A DNA stretch of 64,000 nt from Beta vulgaris subsp. vulgaris (GCF_026745355.1 NC_079202.1:4658173-4722172); one strand, 5' to 3'. Positions 42,922 through 53,525 are shown, numbered from the stretch's first letter. The notes: a model not told the origin generated them from the sequence alone. Numbers and translations are program-made.

Positions 42922-44415
42922 TAGAGCTGTCAATTCAGTTACTCGAGTCGGGTTCAGGTTGGGTCATCTCAGGTTTCAGATCATGTTCAGTCAGGTCGTG
43001 TCAGGTCATTAAATCAAACAGGTCAGGTGCAGGTCGGGAAAGGTCATAATTCAGTCAGGTCTGCCTCATATCATTTCTTCTTTCAGGTTCGGTCGGGTTC
43101 GGCGCGGTCAATTTCGGGACAAGTCATCTTTCGAGATCATGTGGTATTGGATCGGGTTTGTTGCAGGTTTGTAGCTGGTGCTTTCAGGTTCAGGTCATGC
43201 ATGGGTCGGATATCTATCAGGTAAGGACAATAGCGATTTGGGTCAGGTTAATGTCAATAAAAATTTGGTAATGGGTCGTAACATGTCGGGTTGATGTCAA
43301 GTTACGTCGAGTTATAATCGATTTCAGGTCCTAATCAGGTCAGGTGCCGAATCCCGTTCAGATCGTTGTCGGATCGGATCATTTCAGTTATTGGTCTTTG
43401 TTGGGCGAGTATCAGCTCATTCAGGTCATAGAGTATCGGGTCAAGAACATGTATCAGTTATTATCAGGTCGGGTACAGGTCAGGTTACGGATGACCTATT
43501 TTGTCAAAATTTCGAGTACAAATTAATTACCGATCATTACAAGTAGGGGTGTAAACGGACTACGAAAAGTCCAGAGTCCACTGGACTGAAAATTTTTCGG
43601 ACTGGACTCAGACTCAAATTTTCGAGTCCAAATATTTTTGGACTGGATTTGGACTCATCCCTTTGGAGTCCAATAAGTCGAGTCCAGTCCAAAAATATTT
43701 TTATATATAATATATGTAATACATATATAATGTATATATTAAAAAAATTGATACTATTTTTAAAATTTTGGAGTTTTCAACCTTCCCTCTCTAAATATTT
43801 CAACTGGCGCCAGACTATTGCACTTAGCTCCATTTGTTAAATAAGTAAATTATACTAGCAGTACTGCATTATTAGGCTAGTAGCCGACTAATTCTATCTC
43901 ACTTCACTCCTCAGTCCTTACTACTCACTTCCTCTTCATTTTCTTTCTACCCGTTGTCTCGACTCTCGCATTCTCTATTTCTCCCTCAAATTAATTCTCA
44001 GTCTCTCTACTTCCTCTCAACTTAGATCAAGGTACGCATCTAATTCAACTTTTTATTCATAGTATTTTACTTTAATTTAAGCTTTCAATCTAATTTGCGG
44101 ATATTGATTATGGAATCAGACGTCAAATGCTCAAGCATCTAAAAAAAACGTTGTGAATCATTGAATCTAAATCGGGGGAAAAAATATAATAATCGGACTG
44201 GACTGGACTGGATTCGGACTCAAGAAAAAATTATCGGACTGGATTGGACTGGATCCAAAAAATATTTGGATCGGACTTGGACTCAATTTGTCGAGTCCAA
44301 AAAACTTTGGACTGGATTTGGATTTGGCAAAGTCCAATTCAGTCCAATCCACTTACACCCCTAATTACAGGTTAGGGTCGAATTATTTGCTCAGGTTATT
44401 TTTTTGACAACTCTA
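42922..44415. mobile_element. Non-autonomous hAT element (outer)
   Basis: CCTTGGAT flanks both ends (42914-42921 and 44416-44423), a perfect 8-bp duplication. The terminal inverted repeats are TAGAGCTGTCAA and TAGAGTTGTCAA. The left interior (42938-43520) is dense with GGTCAGG and GGTTCAGG words, a degenerate subterminal array. Another hAT is inserted at 43544-44363. Without that, the element is about 670 bp and encodes nothing. Confidence 0.85.
43544..44363. mobile_element. Non-autonomous hAT element (inner, nested)
   Basis: ATTACAAG (43536-43543) and ATTACAGG (44364-44371) form an 8-bp duplication with one mismatch. The ends are TAGGGGTGTAAACGGAC and, complemented, TAGGGGTGTAAGTGGA. Subterminal GGACTGGACT arrays occupy both sides. 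The centre (about 43880-44150) is not repeat-like: a CT-rich leader-like stretch, a GTACGC donor-like site near 44032, and an ATG context. This suggests a deletion derivative of a transposase gene. Confidence 0.85.
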
Positions 44416-44423
44416 CCTTGGAT

Positions 44424-45232
44424 AAATTGGACACAATATTTATACTTTTGTTTATTTTACTTTTGCATCTTTATATTTGGTCAACACAATTGATAGAAGT
44501 GAAATACAGCAAATATGAGTTGCTTTCTTTCACGTGGTTGGAATTATGGGCCCATCATATGATACAAACGAAAATGCTTAAACAGGCTATAATAATCAAA
44601 CAATAATAATTGTAATTTAATTTCTAAGTTATGTTTAGGACCATAAGTAATAAAGAAGCTGGAGAATTATTGATCATACATTTAAAATTTCTTTACAATT
44701 GTTTTCCCACAATTATAATCAATCTCAATATATAAGTCACGAAAAATTTACAAAAGTGACCCTCTCAATTCTGGGGTCAACTCCTCTCTCTGACTAGCTT
44801 CACAATGTGTCAAACTCTAACTCGCTCCGATTCCAACCCGGGACGACTCGGTGGTAGACTCATCACACACCCCGCTTTTCGCCGTCTCCTCGCATCTGAC
44901 TCGGAACAACTCACCCATTTGACTCAGCTCAGTCACCCACCCAGTATACCCCAAGTCCCAATTATCTTATAATTTCCAATATAAAAAAATTTAATAAACC
45001 TAAACTAATTCAAGGGAAAAAAAAATACATAATTACCCAAATAAATCAGATGCACGTAAATCCGAGTTCATTCCCTATACATCCGAGTACACCCCTCACA
45101 TTATCGAGAGAATGCATATGATACACCCGGGTATATGATGGTGACAAATAGGTACTATCATATATTATAATCTTCCTTGCTCGGGATCCGGGATCCCCAA
45201 TGAAACGCGTCCGAGTCAACTCAGCTAACTCT
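44424..45232. other. Region downstream of the SAUR gene
   Basis: Mostly AT-rich. A patch at about 44760-44970 is clearly richer in GC (CCCGGGACGACTCGGTGG) and has a short open frame on each strand. No domain was recognised. It could be a decayed exon or a regulatory patch. It lies 3' of the SAUR stop. Confidence 0.4.
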
Positions 45233-45676
45233 TTACCAAACCGATTTCTCTAGCAAGGGATGTGAATCAGCAAGGGCCCCACGGAAGCCAACGTGGCAAT
45301 AAGAAGACCGTTGGAAATCCTCAAGATTAACGAAGCGACCGTTGGAATCAGAGCGGTTAAAAAAGCGGAGAATATCTTCGAAGACTTTCTCATCACAAGG
45401 AATAAAAAGAGGACCAGCTTGATTGGTGTAGCCGTATTCTTCTTCGGCTTGAACCAAGAGATTTCTAAAAACCTGGTGGTTTAAGAAAGTGGCTCGGACA
45501 ACGAAGCGGCGTGAGTTGGAGCCGACTGTTACGGCTACGTAACCGGCTGGGACGTCAGAGGGGATGCGCCGTTGAGCTGCTTTGTTTCTCCAGCGGCGTA
45601 GCATTTGGCGGAGTCGAACAATGTGGCGGATTTTGTTGCATTTTGAGTAGCTACTTGTTGATCCTGCAGCCGACAT
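45233..45676 (-). CDS. SAUR-family auxin-responsive protein
   Basis: Complete intron-less gene of 147 residues, as usual for SAUR genes. The N-terminus (1-37) is basic and variable, with IRHIVRLRQMLRRW. The SAUR domain follows: VPAGYVAVTVG (42-52), RRFVVRATFLNHQVF (56-70), LLVQAEEEYGY (73-83), LFIPCDE (90-96) and FEDILRF. The C-terminal LEDFQRSSYCHVG and PLLEKSVW tail is typical of one longer SAUR subgroup. SAUR proteins commonly bind and inhibit PP2C.D phosphatases, activating plasma-membrane proton pumps and promoting cell expansion; for this copy that is inference. ATG at 45674-45676 is the only sensible start. A TATA box lies 211 bp upstream. It is the only host gene in the window that looks fully intact. 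Confidence 0.95.
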   Translation of the reverse strand: MSAAGSTSSYSKCNKIRHIVRLRQMLRRWRNKAAQRRIPSDVPAGYVAVTVGSNSRRFVVRATFLNHQVFRNLLVQAEEEYGYTNQAGPLFIPCDEKVFEDILRFFNRSDSNGRFVNLEDFQRSSYCHVGFRGALADSHPLLEKSVW

Positions 45677-45886
45677 TTTGGTGTGTTGTTTTTTTAGAAT
45701 GGAAGAAATAATAGTAATGTTTTGATTTTTTTTTGAGGATGGAAGAAATAATAATAGTAATGTTGTTGTTTTTGATGTAAGTAGTACGAGTTGTAGTAAG
45801 TAGGAGAGGAGAGAAAGAAGAAAGAAGTAAGAAGTAAGAAGGTGGTGAGAACTGAGAAGAGGGAGTTGAGAGAGACAGGGGATGAT

Positions 45887-45897
45887 GGTTTTATAGG
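45887..45897 (-). promoter_or_regulatory. TATA box of the SAUR gene
   Basis: The complement reads CCTATAAAACC. A start about 30 bp downstream would give a leader of about 180 nt that is CT-rich, as in many plant genes. No canonical TGTCTC auxin element was securely identified. Confidence 0.6.
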
Positions 45898-46000
45898 ACT
45901 ATAGGAGGGGAAACTCTGTGTTTTGCTTCTTTGGTTTTCAGATATTGACTGTTTATTCAATTTTTGTTTTTTCTTCTCTTTTTTTAATTCTTTTCTGTTA

Positions 46001-46032
46001 GGGGGGAGGGGGAGGGGGAGGGGGAGGGGGAG
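46001..46032 (+). repeat. GGGGGA tandem array upstream of the SAUR gene
   Basis: Five copies of about GGGGGA, roughly 105 bp upstream of the SAUR TATA box on the non-coding side. Five G-runs of five or more can form a G-quadruplex. The C-rich strand is the SAUR sense strand. Confidence 0.82.
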
Positions 46033-46250
46033 AATATGCTGTATGGCCCGTATTGGAAAACTAAAATATTAATATACGCGCTATGTCTTAAAAAAAGGAT
46101 TTGGATTTGGGGTTGCTCCGGATTGATATTGTTTTCCGAACTTAATACGTATTTTTTTCCATTTTTTATAAAATATGTTAAGAAAAAAAATTCAATGTGG
46201 ACAATTAAAGCATGATTAAAAGTTGGTTGAGATAGTAATTGTGTCATGTA

Positions 46251-46514
46251 CTCCCTCCGTTTCCTAAAGATCTTCCCTCTTTCTGTTTAAGTGCGTTTTC
46301 AAAAGATCTCCCCTCTTTTACTTTCTTTCTTATTTGGAATGTTTTTTTCTCCTTTTTACCCTCTCATGTCCCTATCATATGGTCCACCATTACATTATTA
46401 ATTCAATTTTACTCCCTTTCTCTCTCCTACTTTAATCCCTTTTTATACACAACTTGATTCTCATTGGTATCTGTAGTAACAGTAACAAGAAAGATCTTTA
46501 GGAAACGGATGTAG
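46251..46514. mobile_element. Stowaway MITE, copy 1
   Basis: 264 bp bounded by TA (46249-46250 and 46515-46516). The left end is CTCCCTCCGTTTCCTAAAGA and the complement of the right end is CTACATCCGTTTCCTAAAGA. Same family as 52364-52678, sharing CATATGGTCCACCATTACAT in the interior. Confidence 0.9.
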
Positions 46515-46516
46515 TA

Positions 46517-47039
46517 TAATAGCAAGAAATTATGAGTTCAAATCTTATTGCAACTAATTTTACTTTTGTTTATTAACATGACTTATGTATATTGGACAAT
46601 TTTAGTGGAGTAACAGAGGTGCCACGTGGCGTGAACACATTGTGACGCATGTCTTTTAATATATTTGTATAGGTTCCATTTTATTATTTAAGTCATCAAA
46701 GTTTAAATTTTTTTATTGTATTATGTATATAGTAATTGATATATGTGAAATATTTTCCATATTTCATCTAATTTTTAAAGTTTTATAGTTATATCTATTA
46801 AGCACCTGTTTTTTTAGCATAATTTCATTTTCACGTCATTATTTAAGTTTAGTTCAGCGACTTTCCTATTAAAATTGTACTGTATTTCAATTCAGCTACT
46901 TTCATCTCATAATAATTTCACTTCAGTTTAGTCCAATTCATAGATAAATTTGTTCTTTAGATCAAAATAGAATTTTTTTTTTTGGTGGTTAGACCAACAT
47001 TATCTTATGGGTTTGAGTCTTGGGCTTAATTAGAAATTG
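46517..47039. other. Non-coding, possible SINE scrap
   Basis: No gene. Near 46984-47030 a weak box A (GGTGGTTAGACC) and box B (GGGTTTGAGTC) pair suggests a decayed tRNA-derived SINE. Confidence 0.35.
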
Positions 47040-47400
47040 TCATATGAGGAAAGTGGGGTAAGAAGATATTGAAAAATTAAGTTAGATATGTGGTAACACA
47101 TTAAGAGATAAAACTGAAACAAGCATATATGTTCAATGAGGATTGGTGCTGTACACAATGCGATTCATAAGATTGGACAAAGTCATCAATCACAGTGAAT
47201 TAGACATGGAGGATGTCGTATAGAGGATGCATTGGTTAGGGTAGTGTAAGGTTGGGATGTGAGTGGGAGGTTAGTATGTGGGGGTCTTTAATGAAGTAGA
47301 AGGTGGCCGAAGATGATTTATTAGATGGTAGGCATTACAAATGAGAAATTAGGTTTATACTTAGAAGTATGTAGCTCTTTATAGAATATTTGCCAATCGA
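47040..47400 (+). mobile_element. Decayed RTE-type LINE 3' end
   Basis: Reading frames near 47085-47115 give MCGNTLRDK, matching the MCGHTRKDKIRNE segment at the C-terminus of plant RTE LINE ORF2. Then come GAVHN and GVFNE-like fragments and a tail with AGAAGTATGTAGCTC. Multiple stops. Recognised from memory of the motif only. Confidence 0.4.
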
Positions 47401-47469
47401 CTACCTATTCTCTAGAGTAGTCCTTGAAATGTTTCACTTTTTCTAAATATTTGTCCGTATTACCTATTC

Positions 47470-47730
47470 TCTAAGGTAACATTTTTTAAAAATTAATGTA
47501 TCATTTTTATAATGTTACTAATAATTTTTTGTGTAACACTTATACATCAATAGTAGCATTTTATATGTTATCTCTTGAATTATAGTAACATTTAATTAAA
47601 TATTATGTATCATTTTAAGTCAGCATATTTAACATTTTATATATTAAATGTTAGGCGGCAACACTTTTTGTTAGTTAGCTTTATAGTAACACATCTATTT
47701 TACATGTCTTATAGTAACATTTCTTAATTT
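47470..47730. repeat. GTAACA-rich block, left
   Basis: At least six GTAACA or GTAGCA words spaced 20-50 bp apart (for example GTAACATTTT, GTAACACTTATAC, AGTAGCATTTTAT). The complementary word TGTTAC repeats at 49480-49700, suggesting opposite arms of one larger element. Confidence 0.5.
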
Positions 47731-49106
47731 GTCAGCACACGTACAATGATAATAATACTAAACTTACAAAGAAAATAACAAAGAGGAAATAGTATGATAT
47801 TATATATATGTAAATGAGTACATAGTCAATTGTTATTGTAAAGAATGAGTTGAAGAGTAGTATTCATCAACTGAAATATATTACTACATTCAAAATATAT
47901 ATAGTTGATATGAAAACTCAATCATTATTATATAACTCTCCCAAAATAAACCTAGATGCTTTTTATGGTCATTTCTTTGTTTCCTCTTCAATAACATTGC
48001 CTTATCCATGCATGCATGTTTCTCAAGGCATCTATCCAAATTTCTTCATCATCCTGCAGTAAGAACAAAAAAGAAAATAGGAATCTTTAAAGTCTGACTA
48101 CAATATATGCATAGCATGATATTTAGCAAGGGTACAACCTAGCTAGTGTCAAAATTCCTAACCTAATACAGGTTTAACATGGAATTTTGGTGCAGGTGTA
48201 AAACACTTGTTTAGAAAGAACATGAGCTAAACAAATGGTATTATTAACCCATCATGTTTCCCACTTTTCCTCCCACTCTACATTCAATTCTGAAAATTAT
48301 TAACATGGATATTAACGAAACAAACTCATGATTAGATAGAGCGAGGGTATTCCTCGTTTCCAATTACAAACTTATTCAACCGTATAACAAGTTTTTTTAA
48401 AATATATAATTCACAACTAACTTATTTATAGAGATTAAAGTTAAAAATCAACTTAATTCACTTATAAAGTTCACCGGCGAGGTGAAGGAGACAAACGAGG
48501 GTTTGAGAGAAAATTGGGTGAGAGGAGAGAGAGGATTTCGAGGTCAGGGAGAAGCGATGAGAGAAAAGGCCGGATTAGGGGGTTTTTATGGGTGTTTCAA
48601 TTTTGGGTTCTCAAATGAACCAAAGGATGGGGAAACCAACCCAAATTGATAAAACGCAACAATTTAGTTTTGTATTTTGAATATGTAATACTTAGAAAAT
48701 TTAAATTATTGAAATCGAAATATATAATTTCAATATCGATAGTAATAAATTTATAAAAGTAAAATAATAAATATTTAAAAACATAACAAGTCAATCCTAA
48801 ATAGATGTTCCAAATAAAATAAATTAAAATGACAATATCCAATACATAATTAAATTAATAATTATAATTAATATTTAATAATTGCTTTTAAAAATAAGCG
48901 TGTTACAAGAACGAAGAAGGAGAGTGAGCGAGCCTAGCTGGCTGGAACTAAGATGATGGAGAGCGGTGGTGAAACACTGAGACCCAAGTCGCATTACTTT
49001 GTAATTGAAATTGAAAATAAAGTAAATATTATTTTTTTAGTTTAATTCTCTTTGACGGCTAATTAAGCGCCAACATAATTTTGGATTAGCACTCAGTTAA
49101 TTTAAG
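47731..49106. other. Non-coding stretch between the GTAACA blocks
   Basis: AT-rich. A purine-rich patch lies at 48480-48580 (GAGAGGAGAGAGAGG) and another at 48908-48990. No gene or bounded element was seen. Confidence 0.4.
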
Positions 49107-49392
49107 ATGAGTTTGGGGTCTCACGTTTCTATTATCCAAGCTGAGGCTTGGGCTCTTAGTGAAGGTATGGATGCTCTTCGGTTCCAAATGTGCGAGTTTC
49201 GTCACTGCTTTCGTGAAGCTAACAAGGCTGCTGATTTCATGGCTAGGAAGGCGCATGACTTCCCTTCCCTGTTATATTGGTTTCCTCCTTATTGTATGGA
49301 TTTCTCCCTTATCATCCGAAAGGATGTTTTAGGCTGGCCCCCGGACTAGGGTGTTAGTCTAAGCTTGTTCTCCTTATCAAAAAAAAAAAAAA
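49107..49392 (+). mobile_element. Short LINE 3' end with poly(A)
   Basis: An 80-codon frame reads IIQAEAWALSEGMDALRFQ, then FRHCFREANKAADFMARKA, the RNase H tail of L1 ORF2, followed by a short 3' segment ending CTCCTTATC and 14 A at 49379-49392. A segment between the two motifs has been deleted. A target duplication was not identified. Confidence 0.72.
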
Positions 49393-49479
49393 TGATCCTA
49401 TAAGAAAGAATACGAAGTAATTAATAAAATCAAAATGTTATAATTTTAAAGGTTATACTTATACTTCTTTAAAAAATAT

Positions 49480-49700
49480 ATATATCTTAAAGTGTTACCT
49501 TCAAATGTTACCAATATGTAAGTTCTACATAATGTTGTTACCTAACTGAAAGTGTTACATCAAAATGTTACTCAATTGAAAAAATGCTACTTCAAAATGT
49601 TACTCACAAAAATGTGTTTCATTAAGTGTTACATATTAATTAAGTGTTACCAACGTGTTACATACATATTCGACAAACTTGATCTTTGAAAAGTGTTACC
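49480..49700. repeat. TGTTAC-rich block, right
   Basis: About ten TGTTAC words (AAGTGTTACC, AAATGTTACC, AAATGTTACTC), inverted relative to 47470-47730. The following 49700-50720 is AT-rich and without recognised features. Confidence 0.5.
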
Positions 49701-50723
49701 TCATACATGTTAACTTAGACCAACTTTGTACTAGTGCAAATTTAACCACATACTAAGCATCACTTATTTATGATAATTAAACTTTAAATTAAAGAACATA
49801 ATTAACATAAAGGGTTTCGAATGTGGAGCAATTCTTGTAAAAATTTTCTTTAAAACATGTGATTGGAAGTATTAGCATTATAGCCGTTTTTTTTCAAAAT
49901 TTAAAAGTATGTTCGTTATTGTTTTCTATTTCTAAATATTTGACAATTAAAAATTGAAAGCTAAAAAATGTAAATAGTTTCCTGTTTTAAATTTTTAAAA
50001 TTAACATATTTAGTATTCGCATGACTAATTTTAAGCTCATTATATCTCTTATATCAAATGACTTTTACTTTTATAAAGCAAAAAAAAATGAAAATTTTTA
50101 ATAATCGCATACAAACCCTAAACTCTTAATTTAAATTTAGCAAATCATTAGACTGTTCATAAAATCAAAATCACTGAAGTTGACATGCTCCAAATTTGGA
50201 CAAAACAAAGCAAACATAATTTAGTGGTTGCAATTAAAAAAAATTTACGAGGAAGAACCAAAACAAGATTATTATGAAACAAAAAACAAAAGAAAATGCA
50301 AGACTAAAGGAGAGGGCAGGCGCCGCAGCACACAGCTAAGATGATAAGACTAAATGACGACTAATTGCCCCTTCGTGCGGGCTATTTTTAGAAGTTAAGT
50401 CTTTGTGCCTTACAATTTTCGGTGCACGAAGTGAATTGATGAGCCCTTCAAAAACCCACCACATGCTCAGCTGGCCCCTCCTCTCATATTACTTTTATTT
50501 TTAAAGAAGAAATTCTCTCCTGCTTCATCAACCACCAAATGAAGAAGAGAAGATTCTCTTTGTAAACAATTACTCAACCATTACCATCTTCCTCTATATT
50601 AAACCCCACATACCCATGTGCAAGGGTACCTTCATTTGGCATCTGGGCCCTCTTTATTTTCTCCTACCTTTGAGTTCTTCTTTCAAGCTTTTAATAATAA
50701 TTTAAATATAGAATTATCATATA

Positions 50724-50952
50724 CTCCCTTCGGTCTTTCTTAATTTATCTGTTTTTTCTTACACAAAGTTTTAGGTAAAACAATGTTGTGAGGTATAGAA
50801 AGAAAGAGAAACTATTATTTTGTGTTAAAGTTGAATATATGTATGATAGAAAGTTAGTGGTTTCATTCCAAAATATAAATAAAAGAAATGGATAAACTAA
50901 TAAGGGACATTCCAAAAAGGAATACGGGTAAACTAATAAAGACCGGAGATAA
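50724..50952. mobile_element. Stowaway-like MITE
   Basis: 229 bp with TA at 50722-50723 and 50953-50954. The left end is CTCCCTTCGGTCTTTCTTAA and the complement of the right end is TTATCTCCGGTCTTTATTAG. It belongs to a different subfamily from the copies at 46251 and 52364. Confidence 0.75.
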
Positions 50953-51129
50953 TACTTTTCTATTTCTTTTTAAATCCGACACTTTGAGTTTTTCCACTAT
51001 ATATATACATCTACTATTTCAACCATTTTTATTTTACTAATATATATAAAAAACAAATTGTTGGATATGATTTAATGAATATTTACATAATATCAACTTT
51101 TTATATTTTTTCAATTACATAGTTGATAT

Positions 51130-51785
51130 GGTGTTTATGGGATATTTTAGGTTACCTTTTTTTTTTCTCTCTCCCCTTTCTCCTCTCTACTTTCAAAAAC
51201 CCTAGCCTCCATTGTTGAATTTTAAAGGGGCTTCCATCGGTTTTTACCGTTGGAAAGCCCCCACCTTTGCTTTTTTTATTTGTTTTTAGGTTTCCAATAA
51301 CGACTTCTCCCTCGAAAGACAGGGTTTTCGATCTCCTTCGTAAAAAAAGGTTTTTCGATCTCCTTCGAAAGACAAGGTTTTTCGACCTCCTTCGAAAGAC
51401 AGGGTTTTTCTCCTCTTTAGAGGTGAATTTCTACAGGTTACAATCCGGGATACTAGATCTAATGGATTGCCGTGAAATTATTTTGTTGGTGAAGAATTAT
51501 GCGAGATCACAAAGGTTATCAATTTTTCGAATACGGTCAGATGAATCCGACGAAAATCATCCTCACGACTACAAGGGATCGTTAGATTGTCTCTCCAACA
51601 AGGCTGTATTTTCCAGCGATATAAGCGGGAGATGTTCCACATTGCAAGATTTGTTTGACGATCGTAGTTTTTATGAAGGAAATTTTTGTTTGATTCAACT
51701 TATGTATTTGTTTGATTCGATTGCTTATGTAGATGTCATATGACTTTTTATTAATGAATTAATTTTACTATTCAAAAAAAAAAAA
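51130..51785 (+). mobile_element. Poly(A)-tailed retroposon, copy 1, longest
   Basis: AATTACATAGTTGATAT flanks both sides (51113-51129 and 51786-51802), a 17-bp perfect duplication. The element has a pyrimidine-rich leader, AAAAACCCTAG, a hairpin at 51227-51261, then about four copies of a 27-bp repeat containing CGATCTCCTTCGAAAGAC (51308-51412). A body frame runs to 51743 (158 codons if read from 51270), and the 3' end has ACGATCGTAGTTT, TGTAGATGTCATATGACTTT and ATGAATTAATTTTACTATTC before the A-tail. The ends match copies at 29348 and 30334. The frame's RKTRFFDLL segments merely translate the tandem repeat. No reverse transcriptase is present. Confidence 0.8.
51227..51261 (+). other. Leader hairpin of retroposon copy 1
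   Basis: GGGGCT/AGCCCC lower stem, a bulged A on the 3' side, TCCA/TGGA, a T-T mismatch, CGGT/ACCG and a TTT loop. It lies 97 nt from the 5' end. Same architecture as 29835-29870 but with different paired bases above the lower stem. Confidence 0.82.
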
Positions 51786-51802
51786 AATTACATAGTTGAT
51801 AT

Positions 51803-52363
51803 TAATGGTCAAAGTTGTTGTTGACAAGCGCAAAAGTGAAACTGTTACACTTTTCTAAAAACAGAGGAAGTATACACATATTTTAGTTTACCGGATAAGG
51901 TGAAGATGCCGCTTAACGAAAATATGAGGAGAATTTGACGAGCTAATATCCTAAAGGGCGAAAGCCACGAAGCTTGACCAATTGCCCGAAACTTCATTCC
52001 TAATACATGAAATATACTTGTCAAAGGTCTAACTAATTAAAAGGTTAAGATAATGGTTGAACTCCTAGGTATAATTTATGATCTATCACGTCCCTCATCG
52101 ATAGTCATTTAGGCTTAAGTTGTGGATGCGACATAAGCCTTCGTTGTTCGGCGCTAAATGTTCCACTTAGACAGGAGTAAAGGACTAAGGAGGGGTGGAT
52201 GAGATTTGATCCCATTATCTCAATGTCTTACTGGCTATGATACGATGTTAAAGGACCAATAGGAAACTAATAGTTGAAACTCATAAATGGTTTTATACTC
52301 TAACCAAAACTTCATGTAACATAAAATTTATGTATTCCTTGCAGCTTATTACTAACATATATA
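51803..52363. other. Non-coding, nothing recognised
   Basis: Mixed-composition sequence without a long frame or repeat. No gene seen. Confidence 0.45.
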
Positions 52364-52678
52364 CTCCCTCCGTTTCCTAAAGATCTTCCCTCTTTCCGTT
52401 TAAGTGCGTTTTCGAAAGATCTTCCATCTTTATATTATTCCTTATATATGGAAATATTTTCCTTTTACCCTCTCATGTCCCTATCATATGGTCCACCATT
52501 ACATTATTAATTCAATTTTACTCCCTTTCTCTCTCCTATTTTAACCTCTTTTTATTTGTTTATTTATCTTAACCCCTTTCTCTCTCCTACTTTACCTATC
52601 CTACACCCCTATACAAATTAATTCTCATTGATATTTGTATTAATAGTAACAAGGAAGATCTTTAGGAAACGGAGGTAG
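52364..52678. mobile_element. Stowaway MITE, copy 2
   Basis: 315 bp between TA dinucleotides (52362-52363 and 52679-52680). The left end CTCCCTCCGTTTCCTAAAGA and the complement of the right end CTACCTCCGTTTCCTAAAGA are nearly identical. It shares an interior with 46251-46514 and is about 50 bp longer near its right side. Confidence 0.9.
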
Positions 52679-52697
52679 TATATTATATAATGCGACT

Positions 52698-52925
52698 CTT
52701 CAGAAGTTTGGTATCCACTTGAACACCTTATATGCTCTTTATTTTTTAAAAATATTTTACAATTTGATGTTAATATACTATCACTATTGTACCTTTTTAT
52801 CTCTATTACATAATTAAGGCAAGTCTTGAGAAGTCTGATGTACACTTGAAATACCTTAAATGCTTTTTTGTTTTTTAAAAATATTTTACAATTTGATGTT
52901 AATATATTATGATTATTGTACATCT
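52698..52925. repeat. Tandem duplication, about 127 bp
   Basis: The unit from CTTCAGAAGTTTGG (52698) recurs from CTTGAGAAGTCTG (52825), including the identical AAAATATTTTACAATTTGAT. A minus-strand frame across it is an artefact of the repeat. The region 52930-53520 that follows has no recognised feature. Confidence 0.8.
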
Positions 52926-53525
52926 TTATATTTCTTGAAGCACTCATTGCAGGCATTTGAATCTAGAACTTCAATAGTAAATCTCGATATAGGTGTATCC
53001 AAAACATTATTTCAAAATTGAGTAAATTAATACCAGAAATAGTTTTCTCCGAAATCCAAATTGGGTAAATAATAACAAAAATAATCTTAGATACACCTAA
53101 CAGGCTAACAGTACTAAGTGTACCAAATAATACTATAACAGACGTCTTGTTACATCTATGTTTTGCTGGGTTATCTGCATGTTTAATTTGTGTACCTACT
53201 TTGTTCGAAGTCAATAATGATCATAATCTGAATACATATTAGCTCGCTATACTTTTAATTAAAAAACTTAAATAGACTCGATACATAGTTAGTATACACC
53301 GAGTTGGCAACTTGGCAAGTGATATTAATTTCATATAGTGAGTTATACAGAGATATAATGAACTTATATACGATATAGTAGATTTTATTAACGGAAAACA
53401 TATAATGAAATTATATGCAATATAATGAAGGAATTAATTAAAATGTTTTAACATACAGGAGATCTAAGTTGCGTAGTATATATATCGTGACACGTGTTCT
53501 AACATATAGAATGATTTGATTTTTT

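Noticed and set aside
45293..45711. Plus-strand frames opposite the SAUR gene
   Set aside because: Shadows of the SAUR coding strand.
51267..51743. A 158-codon host gene
   Set aside because: It lies within a target-duplication-bounded, A-tailed retroposon; its N-terminal part translates tandem repeats, and the frame is not kept in copies 2 and 3.
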